The notes beneath the pieces were generated by a model, which did no database searches, had not been told where the DNA came from, and saw only the letters and a list, made by a program, of their open reading frames with translations. A program made the translations under genes and the position numbers. Positions 63,132 to 64,000 of a stretch of 64,000 bases of DNA are shown in pieces (positions within the stretch are counted from its first letter, which is position 1; the number at the start of each line of letters is the position of its first letter). The DNA lies in assembly GCF_900129505.1 (NCBI RefSeq), contig NZ_LT670818.1:5861001-5925000 (forward strand), in the 5' to 3' direction. The stretch comes from Bradyrhizobium erythrophlei (GTDB lineage Bacteria; Pseudomonadota; Alphaproteobacteria; Rhizobiales; Xanthobacteraceae).

Positions 63132-64000
63132 ACGATCTTCTTTGCTTCGTTGGGGCTTGAGAGCAGGCTATCGAAATAGCGGATGGTCCGGCTCAGGCCT
63201 TCCTTGAGCGGCACCGCAGGCAGCCAATGCAGAATCTGTTTGGCGCGGGTGATGTCGGGGCAACGCTGTCGCGGGTCGTCCTGTGGCAGCGGTCGGAACT
63301 CGAGCCTCGAGCGCGAGCCAACAAGGGAGATGATAAGCCCGGCCAGCTCCGAAATGGTTGTTTCGAAGGGATTGCCGAGATTGACCGGTCCGTCGACGTC
63401 GCCCTCGACATTCATCAGACGCGTGAGGGCGTCGACCAGATCGTCGACATAGCAGAACGATCTCGTCTGCGACCCCGAGCCATAGATGGTGATCGGCTGG
63501 TTGTTAAGTGCCTGGATGATGAAACTGGAAACGACGCGCCCGTCCTGCGGGTGCATGTTCGGCCCGTAGGTATTGAAGATGCGCGCGACCCTTATGGCGA
63601 GCCGGTGCTGGCGCTTGTAATCGTAGAACAGCGTCTCGGCGCAGCGTTTGCCTTCGTCGTAGCAGCCGCGCGGGCCCGCCAAATTAACGTGACCGCGGTA
63701 CTCCTCGGTCTGCGGATGGACATCGGGATCGCCGTATACCTCGCTGGTGGACGCTTGCAGAATGCGGGCGCGCAGGCGCTTGGCGAGTCCCAGCATGTTG
63801 ATCGCACCAATCACGCTCGTCTTCGTCGTCTGAACCGGATCATGCTGATAGTGGATCGGCGAGGCTGGGCAGGCCAGATTGTAGATCTCGTCGACCTCGA
63901 CATAGAGAGGAAAGGTTACGTCGTGGCGCATGACCTCGAAGGCGGGCTCGCCGAGCAGTGGTTCGATGTTGCGGCGCGTACCTGTGAAATAGTTGTCGAC
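63113..64000 (-). CDS. UDP-glucuronate decarboxylase (UDP-xylose synthase), 5' end outside window
   Basis: The visible part is 295 codons and runs off the right edge; the frame continues to base 64000 ([17 protein letters not shown]). It has [35 protein letters not shown] (YxxxK) and [20 protein letters not shown], the classic sequence of UDP-glucuronic acid decarboxylase, which makes UDP-xylose. This would supply xylose to the polysaccharide. The N-terminal Rossmann glycine motif lies beyond the window. Confidence 0.9.
   Translation of the reverse strand, partial: VDNYFTGTRRNIEPLLGEPAFEVMRHDVTFPLYVEVDEIYNLACPASPIHYQHDPVQTTKTSVIGAINMLGLAKRLRARILQASTSEVYGDPDVHPQTEEYRGHVNLAGPRGCYDEGKRCAETLFYDYKRQHRLAIRVARIFNTYGPNMHPQDGRVVSSFIIQALNNQPITIYGSGSQTRSFCYVDDLVDALTRLMNVEGDVDGPVNLGNPFETTISELAGLIISLVGSRSRLEFRPLPQDDPRQRCPDITRAKQILHWLPAVPLKEGLSRTIRYFDSLLSSPNEAKKIVWKVAS

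Overview
The window looks like chromosomal DNA of an alphaproteobacterium of the Bradyrhizobium group. GC is high, the Rhizobiales very-long-chain lipid A operon (acpXL to lpxXL) is present, small hypothetical families typical of Bradyrhizobium occur, and so do several palindromic intergenic repeats (cattccggggcg..., cattgcgagcgaagc..., ggcgagtagcgaatgg...) known from that genus. This assignment rests on recognition of families, not on a search. No rRNA, tRNA or CRISPR array was seen.

1-31.7 kb is mostly conserved chromosome. It carries the tail of citramalate synthase, a glyoxalase-like protein, a LOG-family protein, an ATM1-type ABC exporter followed by psd and pssA (phosphatidylethanolamine synthesis), an RraA-like protein, an SDR, a stand-alone MotA/MotB-type pair, two tandem Kup potassium transporters, and a rhodanese / aminotransferase / PotF-like run. 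Next, on the minus strand, comes the C28 acyl lipid A operon, in which one ketosynthase has lost its nucleophile. A KirBac-type channel, a ParB-like protein, a peroxidase-related protein, a broken higA, a HerA-like ATPase, an MFS remnant, a DUF763-alkB pair and a MOSC/ferredoxin-reductase fusion follow.

31.7-47 kb is an accessory, decaying region. It holds short hypothetical genes, fragments of an ABC exporter, an RND pump and an IS630 transposase, two copies of a ~0.5 kb degenerate repeat (the other copy is at 23.6 kb), and a few intact units: a MerR regulator divergent from an alcohol dehydrogenase, a GMC oxidoreductase, a DUF1097 membrane protein, a cold-shock protein, an H-NS-like protein and two divergent LuxR-type regulators. 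One zinc-ribbon gene has ACG where its start codon should be, directly after a leader that is duplicated in front of the next gene.

47.2-52.1 kb holds a DsrE-like secreted protein and a three-gene operon: a membrane-anchored coiled-coil protein with seven 45-residue repeats, a TAXI-type solute-binding protein, and a VasI-like secreted protein joined by an ATGA overlap.

52.1-64 kb is a surface polysaccharide cluster: galE, then on the minus strand a UDP-glucuronate decarboxylase, a WecG/TagA glycosyltransferase, a flippase fused to a kinase-like domain, a polysaccharide deacetylase, a GT4 glycosyltransferase, a 987-residue phosphoribosyltransferase / kinase-like / HAD phosphatase protein, and a Wzz-type chain-length protein. 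The flippase-kinase fusion together with the PRTase-kinase-HAD protein is the best candidate here for an undescribed system, possibly a PRPP-dependent modification of a polysaccharide or its lipid carrier.
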